64,000 nucleotides of DNA, taken from the NCBI GenBank assembly GCA_033629205.1, contig CM066164.1, positions 40,695,454 through 40,759,453 of the forward strand. The letters are read 5' to 3'. This document shows, piece after piece, positions 46,726-57,884 of the stretch. This stretch comes from Lithocarpus polystachyus. Taxonomy: Eukaryota; Streptophyta; Magnoliopsida; Fagales; Fagaceae. Numbering within the stretch: the first letter of the stretch is position 1; every line of letters starts with the position of its first letter. Under the pieces are notes generated by a model that was not told the origin of the DNA, ran no database searches, and saw only the letters and a list, made by a program, of their open reading frames with translations. Made by a program: the position numbers and the translations under genes.

Positions 46726-47585
46726 TTGTCAGTTCGTTTAAACCCCTTAAACACAACAGATTAACCTAGAGAATTAGCCAAGTGATTAACTTAGGTAATT
46801 TAATTAAATCTAGGTTAACACAAATAAGCAAAAACAGTAAAGTAGCGGAAAATAAAGAATACAAAGATCTGATGACCCAGGAAAACCAAACCGGTAAAAA
46901 ACCTGGGGAGGATTTAACCTAGCTATCCTTAAGGTAAACTGAATCCACTATGAAAGAATTGAAGTTTACACAATAAGACTTAGACCACTAACATCCTATT
47001 GCTACCCAAGTGTAGGAAACTTACTACCACGACCACATGATAGCTCCGAGATCCACGGACTCCTTCTTTCTTGAATTCTTCAGCAATCCATAAGCGCACT
47101 TGCTTGTATTTTTTTTAGATCTTTGATTCTGCAACTGTATGATTTATCAAGCTCTAGACATAAGTCTTGAGTTTGTAAACCCTAAGTGTATGTGAAGGCA
47201 AACACCTCTAGATCTCACAATGAGATTCACAAACACAGTAAAACAGAACTCTGAGAAACAGAACTCTAAAAACGTGGCTAGGGTTTTCCCTTATATACTT
47301 AGGGCAAAACATAAAACCCTATACATTAAGTGGGCTAGGGCTGAGTTGGAAAATTCTGCAGAAAAACAATCTGCACGATTTTCGATCGATCGAGTCTAAT
47401 TTTCGATCGATCAAGTCAGGCAGAAAGTGCACATTGAATTCTGCATAAAACTCGATTCCAACTTTACATTAAGAGTCATACTTTGAGCAAGTCTAACACA
47501 AGACTAAACATTGTTTTGATCATGGTTTGTCAACATTACAAATTGAAGTTCTAATACATTAGTTCCTAATTCTTAGAACCTAACA
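46726..47585 (-). repeat. Element B 5' LTR
   Basis: 860 bp, partner of 40293-41151. The minus-strand TATATAA at 47291-47297 is the likely promoter for the element B gag transcript. The palindromic pair is at about 47379-47411. Confidence 0.92.
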
Positions 47586-47639
47586 AGAACAAACAAAATC
47601 ACTTAAGGCCTCTTTGAGCGCACTAAGCTAGAAACACAA

Positions 47640-47760
47640 AGAGGAGGATTCCATAGACAATATTAAAAAAAAAATAATAATAATAAAACTGAGAATTTAC
47701 CCCACTTAGCAAGCGTGTGAACAGCCACATTCTCTTGCCTAATCATCATAGAAAGCTAAA
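47640..47760 (-). pseudogene. Possible LINE RNase H C-terminal scrap
   Basis: A short minus-strand stretch reads IRQENVAVHTLAKWGKF, which resembles the R..N.VAH.LAK motif at the end of plant LINE RNase H domains. Nothing else of the domain can be traced with confidence. Confidence 0.3.
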
Positions 47761-48410
47761 TTCTGATCTCGCTACATTCTAAGTTCAGCTTAAGTGTAGG
47801 TTCAATTTAAAAGGCAGCAAGAATAAATTGGATGAAACAAATGACTAAATTTTTTAATGAATCATAAATTTAAATGATGATAATTAAAAAAAAAAACACA
47901 TGCAAAAAGTACATATTCTAATAGACAGCCATCAAAACAACATTATAATAGAAAAGCAAACAACATCAAGCATCTTCAAATGTTTTGAGTAATACACTCC
48001 TAACTGCAAAAACACTCTTAACTGCAAAAGTAAAAGCACTGCAAAACACTCTTAAACTGCAAAAGCACATCAGAACAACAACTTGAAATTTTCCATCAAC
48101 CCAATCTATCTAAAATTTTCTTATAAACTTCACAACCAGTAAATAAACAACAGCAGCAACAACAGCCTAAAATATTCTTCAAACCCATATACTTTTCAAC
48201 AAGAAAAAACGAATCCCATCCAATCCAAATGGTTTTGATCAACCTCATCTGTTTGAAATTGTTTTAAAAACTTCATAACCAGTAAAGAAACAACAGCAGC
48301 AACAACAAATCCCTTAGTCATGTAAGGTCTAATATTTTGAGTTTATTCAGTCATCTAAACTAACATGCAAAAGCCCAAATCAATATAATTATTTCAGAGA
48401 TGGGTAATGG

Positions 48411-48668
48411 AGAATGTTTACCTGGAAATTGTGATGCAGAACAATGACGGCAATTGGAGAGAGCAATTGAGCAATAACAGAGAAGAAAGAAGTGAATATT
48501 GTGAAATTGATAAGGAGAGAACCAAGACTGATGAGATATGAGAATGTTTACCTGGAAATCGTGATGCAGAACAACGACGGCAATCGGAGAGAGCAACAGA
48601 GCAATAACAGAGACGAAAAAAGTGAATATCGTGAAATTGATAAGGAGAGAACCAAGATTGATGAGATA
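48411..48668 (+). repeat. 130-bp tandem duplication, one copy depleted of CpG
   Basis: AGAATGTTTACCTGGAAAT starts both copies, at 48411 and 48541. They are collinear over the whole unit. At several positions the second copy has CG where the first has TG (AATCGTG/AATTGTG, CAACGAC/CAATGAC, AATCGGAG/AATTGGAG, ATATCGTG/ATATTGTG). The second copy ends in the TA microsatellite. Confidence 0.9.
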
Positions 48669-49562
48669 TATATATATATATATATATATGGAGAAGGGAT
48701 AGGCTGGGATTTCGGAAAATAATTTCCTGAACCGTGCGAAACAATTAGTGGTAACCCAATCGTCCCAACTGCGCGATGCTGAAAAAGCAGTAGAAAATTT
48801 CTTTTTCGGAATCGCAAAAATCTACGGAATTGAAAACGCAATCCCACAGATATCGCCTAACCAAACGCAATCCCGGAATCGCGATTCACGAAACTGCCGT
48901 TCTATGCAATGTAAACGCCTAAACAAATGGGCCCTATATATTATTCAAAAGATTCAAGCTTGGAAAGGTTTCTTCCATCTTAATCCGAACCTGTTTATCA
49001 TTTCTAAATCAGTAATACGAAGACCACAACTTTGTCATAGCTCGTCCACAAGTGAGTTGTGAGTGATGGAGTTCCTTTTTTTTTTTTTTGAGAAACCAGT
49101 TGTAGGCATTTTTGTTCCTAAATTTCTTTGTTTCCATCATCAAAATTCAAAAGGACACCATTTTAGGCATCGTTTTAATTGTAATTTTATCCATTTATAC
49201 GACAACTTTTACGTACATATTCAGTTTCAGTATTCTTATGCATTTTATCTAAATTGAAGGCGTCATGCGTTTCCAAAATTTTCCATGGCTATTCTCATTG
49301 CTACACTTAATGTCATCTACTTCCCATGCAAAGCGATGATAAGCTAAATATGTTAAACCTATCATATGACATATTACATAAAAGACTTCTCTCTTTTTCT
49401 AATGAGACTAAGAGAATCATTCCCTTTCACAAACACTAAATGATGTCTACATATAAAACATAGAAAATTGTGTAAGAAGTTGATGTTCTTACATTCACAA
49501 GTAGTTCTCATTTCTCAATTTACAATGAGTTCTCAACGAAATAAAAATTGTGGTGTTTTTAC

Positions 49563-49598
<36 letters not shown>

Positions 49599-49803
49599 CC
49601 ATTATTGTGCATGATTTTGCATCTCGCACTCATGCAAATCAATTTTTTTTTCTTAGTTCTTATCCATTCTCTCTCCTCTTCTCCCCTTCTCTTGTGCATG
49701 ATTATACGCTAGCTCTCAATCAAGTCGCAATGTTTTTTCCCTTATCTGTTCCCTCTCTCTTGTGCATGATTCTGCACCACGCTTTCCACTCTCATTTCAC
49801 TTA

Positions 49804-49960
49804 GGGTTCGTTCGTTTGGAGGGAAAATAGGGAGGATGGAAAATAAAGGGTGGAAAATACTGTTTTCTACTGTTCGTTTGGGGAAGGAAAATAGGAAGGA
49901 TTGAAAACCCGAGAGAAAATTTTCTCTCCTAGGTTAAGAATTTTTTTCCACCCAAATTGG
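49804..49960 (+). repeat. Left terminal and subterminal inverted repeats of the Harbinger element
   Basis: After the 19-bp terminus the words AATAGGGAGGATGGAAAAT and CTGTTCGTTTGGGGAAGGAAAAT recur. They are mirrored at the right end (55264-55450), where CCATCCTCCCACTTTTCCA occurs at least twice, with shorter variants. Confidence 0.88.
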
Positions 49961-50323
49961 GAGGAAAAGTGGAGTGGAAAACTGATATGTAAGCTATTTT
50001 ACTAATATGCCCTCATCCCAACTACCCCCCATTTATTACTCAGCTACCACCTGATTGCACAGCTGGACTTTCCTCTTTCTCCTCTCTTTCTCACCAACAA
50101 GACTAGCCGCCCAGGTTCTCCTCTCTTCTCTCTTTTATTTTTTCTTTTTTTTCTTCTTCTCTTTCTCATCTCCTTCTCACCAACGGGTCCAAGTTCTCTT
50201 CTCTCTTCTTTTTTTTTTTTTTTTTTTCTCATAACCTTCTCACCAACGGTCCAGGCTCTCTTCTTTCTCTTTTTTTCTTCTTCTTCTCTTTCTCATCTCC
50301 TTCTCACCAATTAGGTCCAGGTT

Positions 50324-50375
<52 letters not shown>

Positions 50376-51098
50376 CGACGGGTCCAGGTTCTCTTCACTC
50401 TTTTTTTTTCAATGTGACCTGAGCTATTGTTTCTTGTTCTTATTATACTCCTCATTAATCTATTGTTTCTTGTTGATTTTTTGGTTTCGTATGACATTAA
50501 TGTTTTTTTCATTCGTATATCTAGCATGTCCTCATTAGTTTATGTATGTTTTTTTCTCTAGCCAATGGATCTTTTGATTTCCTCTCTAACCGAGACAAGT
50601 ATGAACTTCTCCGTTTTATTTGCTATTTTAATTTTTTTATTCGGTTATTCCCAGAATCTTTCTCCTATATATATTTTTATTATCTATTTCTTATTTTTTG
50701 CAAACCCATTTGGGATTATTGAATCGATTCATGTAAAGAATCCGTGTATTATGTGTGAAAGAGAGAGATTCATGTGCTTTGATGAGGTTGGATTTTATTG
50801 TTTGGTTGTAGTTGTGATTGTTAGAATCTGTTGGTGTAAGGGGTTGATTTATTAGTGGTTGTGTTTTGTTGAAACATATCATAACTTCTGTTTTCTTGAT
50901 TAATACGGATCCTAGAGCAGTGTTGGGTAATAACATGAAAATACTCTGTATCAGGTATGAAGCATGTCATACCTTTTTGTCATATTTTTTTTATTGATTT
51001 TAATTAGGAACATGTTACAAATATATTTGATATTTTTTACTGCCCAGATTAAGATTTTGAGCTTGACGTAATTTCTTACATGATTAGTTATGTGTATT

Positions 51099-51142
<44 letters not shown>

Positions 51143-51265
51143 AGTGTTTCTTTGCTAATTATGTTTGGGATGATAAGAACAAAAAAACAAGGGTAACGTG
51201 CTTTAATTAGTAATTATTATGACCAATGTGTTGATTATTTCTTACTTGTGATGGATATTTGGTAG
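49961..51265 (+). other. Harbinger 5' region, pyrimidine-rich
   Basis: 50070-50400 consists of about four imperfect repeats of a phrase like TCTCACCAACGGGTCCAGG followed by CT/T-rich DNA, including a CT run at 50331-50369. A long T-run occupies 51100-51138. This is probably the promoter and leader of the transposase gene, in which repeats have expanded. Confidence 0.5.
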
Positions 51266-52769
51266 ATGGATAATCCAACTAATTGGGATAATAGTCCACC
51301 GGAAGATTTGAGTAATAAGAGTTGGGAGGAAAATTGTCAAGTTCAATTAAGGAATATTCATGAATTGAACAAATTTGGTTTGCAACTTTTGACTGATTGG
51401 CAGAGAAGACGAGATGTAGCAATTTTGCAACTTCTGGTACATGTGGTGCATGGGATATGGATGATGGGCATATATTGTAGTCCACGTTATGTGGATAGAG
51501 TACTTACCGAAAGTAGTGGCGAAAGAGAAAATGTTCGGCAAGAACTACTAAGTGAGCTTAGATCCAATTGGAAATGTAGAGACATAATTCGAATGGGGCC
51601 TTATGCGTTTGCTAAGTTGTGTGAAATTCTTCGAGGAACTGGCCGTCTTAAAGACAATAGGAATGCTTCTGTTGAAGAGCAAGTAGCCAAGTTTCTTTAC
51701 ATTTTAGCACATAATGAGAGAATTCGTACGGTTTCTTTTTTCTTCCGTTGTTCTAATGATACCATAAGCCGTCATTTTCACAATGTGTTAAGAGCAGTCA
51801 TCCACTTAGAAGATCAGTTCCTTCGACAACCTAATGGGGCAGAGATTCCCCAACATATATGAAATAGTCATAGATTTTACTCATACTTTAAGGTAAACAT
51901 ATTTTCAAGCAACAATATGGATTGCTTTAATCTGAATAAAAAATTCTTGATTTAATAGATTGCTTTAATTCCAGGATTGTGTAGGGGCTATTAATGGGAC
52001 ACATATTCGTGTAAAAGTGTCAGTAATAGATGCGCCTAGATATCGAGGGAGGAAAGAGTACACAACTCAAAATGTATTGGCAGCATGTGATTTTGACATG
52101 AGGTTTACATATGTTTTACCTGGATGGGAAGGGACTGCCTCTAACTCGAGGATAATTAAAAACGCTTTAAGTAGGGAAGACAAACTTATAATCCCTAGAG
52201 GTAATGTTAAGTTATAAATACAAAGAATACTTATAAAAAATATAGAGAATTACTTTTATATATATATATATAGTGAATTACTTATATAAATTATTTTCTT
52301 AATAGGCAAATATTATCTAGTAGATGCGGGCTTTATGCAGAGAAGTGGACTTATGGCGCCATATAAGGGTGTATGTTATCATTTAAAAGAGTATTCAGCA
52401 CGTGGCCCAGAAAATGTTGAGGAAATATTTAATCATCGGCATTCCTCTTTGCACAATGTCATTGAAAGGACATTTGGTGTGTTGAAGAAACGATTTCCTA
52501 TTATAGCTGGAATGACAGAACCTTTTTTTCCAGTTAATACAGTTACTGAGATTATCTTGGCTTGTTGTATATTGCACAACTATCTTATGGGAGTTGATCC
52601 AGATGAAAGGTTGAATGTAGAAGTTGATCAAGAGATTTCGAATGGTGACATATATAATGAAGCTAAAAACAATACAAATGATAGTGATGCAGATGCCAGA
52701 AGAGGAGCAATATTACGAATTAGTATAGCAACTAGAATGTGGAATGATTATGTATTGCATGATCAATAA
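51266..52769 (+). pseudogene. PIF/Harbinger DDE transposase (DDE_Tnp_4), mutated
   Basis: Three exons can be placed: 51266-51892 (donor GTAAAC), 51975-52200 (acceptor CCAG, donor GTAATG) and 52306-52769 (acceptor ATAG). The first encodes the N-terminal HTH-like part (YAFAKLCEILR...VAKFLYILAHNERIRTVSFFF). The second starts DCVGAINGTHIRV and contains VLPGWEGTASNSRI. The third has YYLVDAGF and VIERTFGVLKKRFPII, giving the second Asp and the Glu of the triad. A TGA at 51860 replaces the usual Trp before the first intron. The first catalytic Asp of GAIDGTHI is Asn here, and the conserved Asp of the SA.DSR motif is Asn too. The protein cannot be an active transposase as it stands. Confidence 0.88.
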
Positions 52770-53072
52770 TTTTAGTCATTATGTTATTAGATTTGACTTG
52801 CTTATGTGTATCTTTCTTTATGGAATAGTTTCGAAAGGAATGACTGTTGCTGAACATTTACCAGTAGTTGCTTTTGTACAACTATTATGTGTACCTTATT
52901 AATGTTTTAGAAGAATGTTCAATTACTAGTTTATTTTTAGCAACATTATGCTATGTCATATTTTGTTTTGTTGGTTTGTTTGTAGTATTCGTATGTAAAT
53001 CTTATTGGTTTCTTTGTAGTAGTTGTATGTAATCTTATAAAGACTAATATGTTTAACATGCAGTCTTTAAAG

Positions 53073-54173
53073 ATGTCGAAGACATTGAAGAAGAGAACTA
53101 ATAGCGAGGCTAAAGCAAGTAACATGAGATGGATTGATGACATGGATGGCTTCTTACTTAACGTCATGTTGGAGGAACAAAACAATGGAAATAGGCCCAA
53201 TGGAATATGGAGTTCTCATGCTTACGCAAATATGTCTAAAAAGTGTTCAACAGAGTTCGGTTATGCAATTGAGAAAGGTAACATCAAGAATCGCATCAAA
53301 ACATTGAAAGGTACTTTCAATTCATGTCATTACCTTTTCAAGAACATGAGTGGATTTGCATGGAATCCAATTACTGGACTTTTTGAGGCTGAAGATGAAG
53401 TGTGGGAACCTTTAATAGAGGTTAGTTATATTTATTTTGATATTGTGAAGTTGATATATTTTGATAGATGAAGTTGATGCATTTTATTGGTATTTTGTTG
53501 TAATAATAATAATAATACTAATAAGTGTGTATTGTGTTAGGCAAACCCAAATGCTAAAAAATGGAAAAGAACTCCAATTCAACATTATGAGAAGATGTTT
53601 GATTTGTTTTCCGAGGATAGGGCAAATGGTGAAGGTTCTAAAGGTGCAAAGGAGAAAGTCTGTCGATGGGAAAAGGTAAGAGATGATAGTGTATATTTGG
53701 AAGAAAATTTTGATTGCTTTGATGAGTTTAGCATGCCAAATGTAGAATCATATTCTCCAATGGTCTCTCCTTCCTACTCATGTGAGACATCGTCCAAGAA
53801 GGCGAAGAAAACACCTCAAATGGTTGAAATGCTTGAAAAGCAAATGAAAATTTTTTAATCCGGAATTGATAATGTGGCAGCAAGTATAAGGCAAGGAAAT
53901 GAGATTGCTAAGGAGGGACTTGCTATTATGGTGTAAGGACATGAGATTGCTAAGGAAGGACTTGCTATCATGGAGAAAGGACGTCCACGTTGTTACTCTG
54001 AGGATGAAGTATTTTCTGAATTGGTGAAAATAGGAATACCGACGGAAACGCAACTTGATGCTATGCTCTTCCTAATTAAGGATCCAGCCATAATGAGAGA
54101 ATTTTTTGGTGTTCCAACAAGTGAGTTACGTCGCCAAATATTATTGAAGATGATGTATGCTAAGGACCTTTAG
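53073..54173 (+). pseudogene. Myb/SANT-like protein (Harbinger ORF1 partner)
   Basis: Exon 1 runs from the ATG at 53073 (an in-frame ATG also exists at 53049) to about 53420 (donor GTTAGT). It encodes a Myb_DNA-bind_3 domain: MRWIDDMDGFLLNVMLEEQ, GNRPNGIWSSHAYANM, NIKNRIKTLKGTF, then FAWNPITGLFEAEDEVWEPLI. Exon 2 starts at 53541 (ANPNAKKWKRTPIQHYEKM) and continues through an acidic Ser-rich linker to SSKKAKKTPQMVEMLEKQM and a C-terminal helix. In-frame TAA codons near 53857 and 53934 interrupt the C-terminal part, which still reads clearly to the TAG at 54171. In active elements this protein binds the terminal repeats and helps transposase import and binding. Confidence 0.82.
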
Positions 54174-55450
54174 TGGTTGGATAATTGTCAACTAACTTTT
54201 GGTAGTAGCTAAGTTGCATAATACTAAACAATGCAACTTAACATTTTGCTGACTTTTGACTTGCTAACTTTTGTGGGCTAAATGTAGTATATTACATAAT
54301 TAGCAATATTTGATGAATTTGTATTTCAGTTAAGACACTAGAAGATAATGTAATATTTTAACTTGTACTGTGCTATGGATGAATGAAATTAATATCATTT
54401 TGCTCCAAAGTTTTGTACTTCTTCTTGGTTCAGATCTGCATTTTGTCTAGCCTAGGTGTGTCTTTGCTGAGATGGTTTGTCATTCATTCTTGGTTCTAAT
54501 GATACTTGAGTTGGGTGTTTATGTGTTGAATGGGTTTATGTAGTGTAGTAGCTTTGAATGAGTAACAGAATGACTTGAATGAGTTTATGGGTTTTTCATT
54601 ATTTTATTCTATTGTTAGTGCTGTAAAATGCTATTGAGTGTTGATGGAAGAAATTTTACAGGTGCTGAAAAGTTTCAATTCATGGGAAGCAGATGCTGTT
54701 TTATCAAAAAAAAAAAAAAAAAAAAAGAATAGAAAAAAAGACCTCCCACTTACAAAAAGAAGCCTGTTGGGCAAAAAGAATAAAAAAAAAGACCTCCCAA
54801 AAAGAAGCCTGTTGGGCAAAAAGAATAGAAAAAAAGACCTCCCAAAAAGAAGCCTGTTGGGCAAAAAGAATAGAAAAAAAAGACCTCCCATAAAAGACCT
54901 CTCAGTTTCAATTCTGCAGTTTTTTTTTTGGCACAAAATCAATTAATTTTAAAAATATTATTTAACGTAATATTTTTTTTTTCATATTCATTTCATTTAA
55001 TATTAAAGGCATCCTAATGTATGCCCTTATGCGACTCACTTTATATTATTATTTTGATATTATAATAAAAATAATAATATAAATTTATATATTATATAAA
55101 TTTATATAATTTATATGTACACTATTATAATTTTTACATTATAATAATAAAAAAATAATATAAATTTATATATATGATGTGGTAAATTTCATATTATTTA
55201 ATGAGTACAAATAAATCTATTTTTTACATATTATGTAACAAGAGTATAATAGTCAATTTATATAAATTACATTTTCCATCCTTGCATTTTTCTCTCCAAC
55301 TGAACACAAGAGTTTTCCATCCTCCCACTTTTCCACTCCTCCAACCGAACACACAAGAGGGAAAATTAAATATTTTCCATCCTCCCACTTTTCCATCATC
55401 CCACAATTGTCCATCCTCCCACTTTTCCACTCCTCCAACCGAACGGACCC
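54174..55450 (+). other. Harbinger 3' region and right inverted repeats
   Basis: Non-coding. Contains the 45-bp tandem array (54724-54900), AT-rich filler and the right subterminal inverted repeats (55264-55450) ending AACGGACCC. Confidence 0.7.
54724..54900 (+). repeat. 45-bp tandem repeat array
   Basis: GCCTGTTGGG recurs at 54762, 54807 and 54852 with a 45-base period, each followed by A-rich text and GACCTCCCA. Because 45 is a multiple of three, Lys/Arg-rich open frames run through it. They are by-products of the array. Confidence 0.92.
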
Positions 55451-55453
55451 TTA

Positions 55454-55909
55454 TTGTCCTTATCTTGTTAAAATTTATTTATTATCTTGACTATTCTCAC
55501 CCCCTTGCTATCACATGCAATTATTTTGTATCTCTCAACCTGGCTATACCACGTGCAATTATTTTGTAGGTAATGACAAAACCAATATTTAATACGAAAA
55601 GAACATCAATCAACCCACATTAATTTGTCTCGATGTAAAATGACACACAAGATCTCTCTAGTTGACATTACAAGCCATGAATGGGACCGATGTAATCTGG
55701 ATGAGCATGGCAATGAAATGGTCGCCAGAGAGGATCTTAGCGTGACAAATTTTCTATATAATGATAATAGCCAAAGTGCTTTCTCCTACAGATCTGTTGG
55801 AGAAAGCACTTTAACTACTACTATCTTTTCTAGACCCACATTACCTACTACTATCTTTTCTTAATTAGCACTTGTAAAGTATTTGATTTTGGAGTATATC
55901 TGCAAAAAA
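55454..55909. other. Flank between Harbinger element and MLP pseudogene
   Basis: Likely the old upstream region of the MLP gene. CATGCAATTATTTTGTA-like text occurs twice (55513-55532 and 55552-55569), and ACTACTATCTTTTCT occurs twice (55816 and 55847). An open frame of 79 codons (55625-55864) has no recognisable domain. Confidence 0.4.
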
Positions 55910-56088
55910 ATGTCTCTATTTGGAAAGGTGGAGGCTGAAATAGAAATCTAGGCTCCATCTGAAAATTTTCACGAGATCTTCAGCTGTAGGCCACACCACT
56001 TATCTAATGTATCCCCTTGAAAGATACTGGGTGTTGTTTTCCATGAAGGTGACTTAGGCAAAGAGGGCTCTGTCATCTACTGGGATTA

Positions 56089-56124
<36 letters not shown>

Positions 56125-56340
56125 CTACTCGTAAAGTGGTCTAGCATTCTTTGAATCATTAATATTTACTTATTTCACTAAACTTGATGGTAGATGAAAC
56201 AAAATATTAATGGTGAGAACTAATTAACTTAATTAATAAAGTCAGTCATTATCGTATAAGGGATTTGGATAAAAATGCTCACCTATACCGGAATCAATTA
56301 GCCTTTTGATACAGTGACAAAGAGTAATCATTTTTGAATA

Positions 56341-56568
56341 TGTTAGAGATATATTAAACATATTAGCCTAATGTAATAGGCTCAAACCCACCTATCATGA
56401 GTGTAGTACAAGTCTCCTACCCATATATACTTATGTTATGATTCATTGTAATACAGACTTTGTATTACATTGATACAATAAAAATATACCATTTAAAGGT
56501 TTTCTCTATAGACGTAGACCAATAAAGTTTAACTATATAACTCTCGTGTTCTTATTCTTGAGTTAATA
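56341..56568 (+). repeat. Short solo LTR (228 bp) in the MLP intron
   Basis: Begins TGTTAGAGATA and ends GAGTTAATA (TA in place of the usual CA). It has a perfect 5-bp target duplication GAATA (56336-56340 and 56569-56573). Internal features are copia-like: TATATATAC-type AT box near 56423 and GGTTTTCTCTATAGACGTAG with CTCTCGTGTTC near the 3' side. A TRIM remnant would look the same. Confidence 0.75.
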
Positions 56569-56573
56569 GAATA

Positions 56574-57433
56574 CATTCTATATGTTATTTCATCTTAAAC
56601 TAGTCAAAGGCTTGTATTGTGTGCCCTATCTTCTATATGCTTGCAAAAGACAGAAAGAACTGGAAGTACCGTAGATAATAATATTGGTTTTTGAATCAGA
56701 CTGCATGTAGATTTATATTTAAGGAAAAATTCTTCTATGAGTGAACTATTTTACGCAGTGAGTGGGTTGATAGTCTTGATATTATGATTCTGAAATGAGA
56801 GGAACATGGTCATTTCTTTCCTTAATCCGGATAATATATAACATAAAAAGAATGAAAGAGAAATGCAATCCCTTCCTTGGGAAAAAGAAAAGTAAATATG
56901 ATATCAAATATGTTACATACGCCGGAGAACTGATCAAAAGGCGTCGCGCGTGGCCACCAGCTCGGCTACGCTCTTCAAATTCCGGATGACTCTTTTTGTC
57001 CCCGCAACAGGTCCCCAGGTTTTCAAATCTAGGGTTAGTGTAAAAAGTGGTTTGTAATTAGGGTGACTGGAATTCTAATAGTATACATAAGTTTTCAAAT
57101 TTAGCTCTCGTACGACATCACTAATTAAACGTTAAGCAATCAAAAATTAAACCAACAATGTTTTCAAGCATATATCTACAACATCCAAGCATTGAATAAA
57201 TACCTCAGTTTTGAGACAAGACAAGCTGTTAGAGTTGTCTCAAATTCTATTAAGGAAGGTTTTTCCTTAATATATAGAAGTTTTTGGTTCTACATGTTTT
57301 TACGTTGCCCCACACAGAGAGAGCAACGTTAAGCGTTTAGGAATTCATTTCTAAACAGAAAATTACGTTTCGTTTCCTTGGTGACAGCATGATGTTAAAT
57401 TCTTCATTTGATTTTTCTAATTTGAAACCATAG
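56574..57433 (+). other. Rest of the MLP pseudogene intron
   Basis: No gene or element that I can name. Short open frames are insignificant. It ends in a T-rich stretch and the AG acceptor before exon 2. Confidence 0.5.
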
Positions 57434-57547
57434 ATGGGAAAGCTAAAGTTGCTAAGGCGATAGTCGAAGCAATAGATGAGAGAAACAACTCGGTCACTTT
57501 CAAAGTTATTGAAGGGATCTCATGGAGGAGTACAAGAACATCAAAAT

Positions 57548-57884
57548 TGTCAGTTCGTTTAGACCCCTGTAAACTAGATTGTTTAACCTAATTAATTAAC
57601 CAAGTGAATACTTAGGTTTATTATTCAGATCTAGGTTAAAACAATAACAATCATATCAAGTAAAGCAGCGGAAAAATAAAGAACACAAAGATATGATGAC
57701 CCAGGAAAACCAAACCGGTAAAAAACTTGGGGAGGATTTAACCTAGCTATCCTCAAGGTAAAACTGAATCCACTATGAAAGAATCGAAGTTTACACAATA
57801 AGACTAAACATTGTTTTGATCATGGTTTGCCAACATACAAATTGAAGTTCTAATACATTAGTTCCTAATTCTTAGAACCTAATA
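57548..57884 (-). repeat. Element C 3' LTR, internally deleted
   Basis: 337 bp. The plus-strand start is TGTCAG; the end is CCTAATA, with CA mutated to TA. The first about 140 bases match the end of the D LTR (reverse complement) almost perfectly, and the part after the switch matches B. TATA box, leader start and palindromic pair are absent. The polypurine tract follows at 57885, with more near 58351 and 58407. Confidence 0.92.

Larger units (their letters stand above)
40293..47585 (-). mobile_element. Copia element B: Sirevirus-like, gag plus aORF, no pol
   Basis: 7293 bp bounded by LTRs of 859 and 860 bp, with candidate target duplications AGAAT (40288-40292) and AGAAC (47586-47590), which differ at one base. 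On the minus strand the order is 5' LTR, PBS, an intact gag, conserved non-coding DNA, a frameshifted aORF, polypurine tracts and the 3' LTR. Protease, integrase, RT and RNase H are all missing: gag is followed almost at once by the sequence that follows pol in element A. I count about 20 LTR differences by eye (roughly 2.4 percent). It would need enzymes in trans. Confidence 0.92.
47586..49800. other. Intergenic region, no intact gene
   Basis: Contains a possible LINE scrap (47640-47760), two imperfect copies of a CAGTAAA.AAACAACAGCAGCAACAACA phrase (48134-48170 and 48280-48310), a 130-bp tandem duplication (48411-48668), a TA microsatellite (48665-48689), a T-run (49078-49090) and a CT microsatellite (49567-49596). 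No supported host gene. Confidence 0.45.
49804..55450 (+). mobile_element. PIF/Harbinger transposon with transposase and Myb-like partner
   Basis: 5647 bp flanked by the 3-bp duplication TTA (49801-49803 and 55451-55453) that PIF/Harbinger elements generate. The termini are inverted repeats: GGGTTCGTTCGTTTGGAGG on the left and, on the opposite strand, GGGTCCGTTCGGTTGGAGG on the right. Two genes in the same orientation encode the DDE transposase and a Myb/SANT-like DNA-binding protein, the standard two-gene make-up. Both carry stops and the transposase lacks key acidic residues, so the element is probably immobile now. Confidence 0.93.

Noticed and set aside
54638..54946. Lys-rich open frames in three phases
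   Set aside because: They come from a 45-bp A-rich tandem repeat whose period is a multiple of three.
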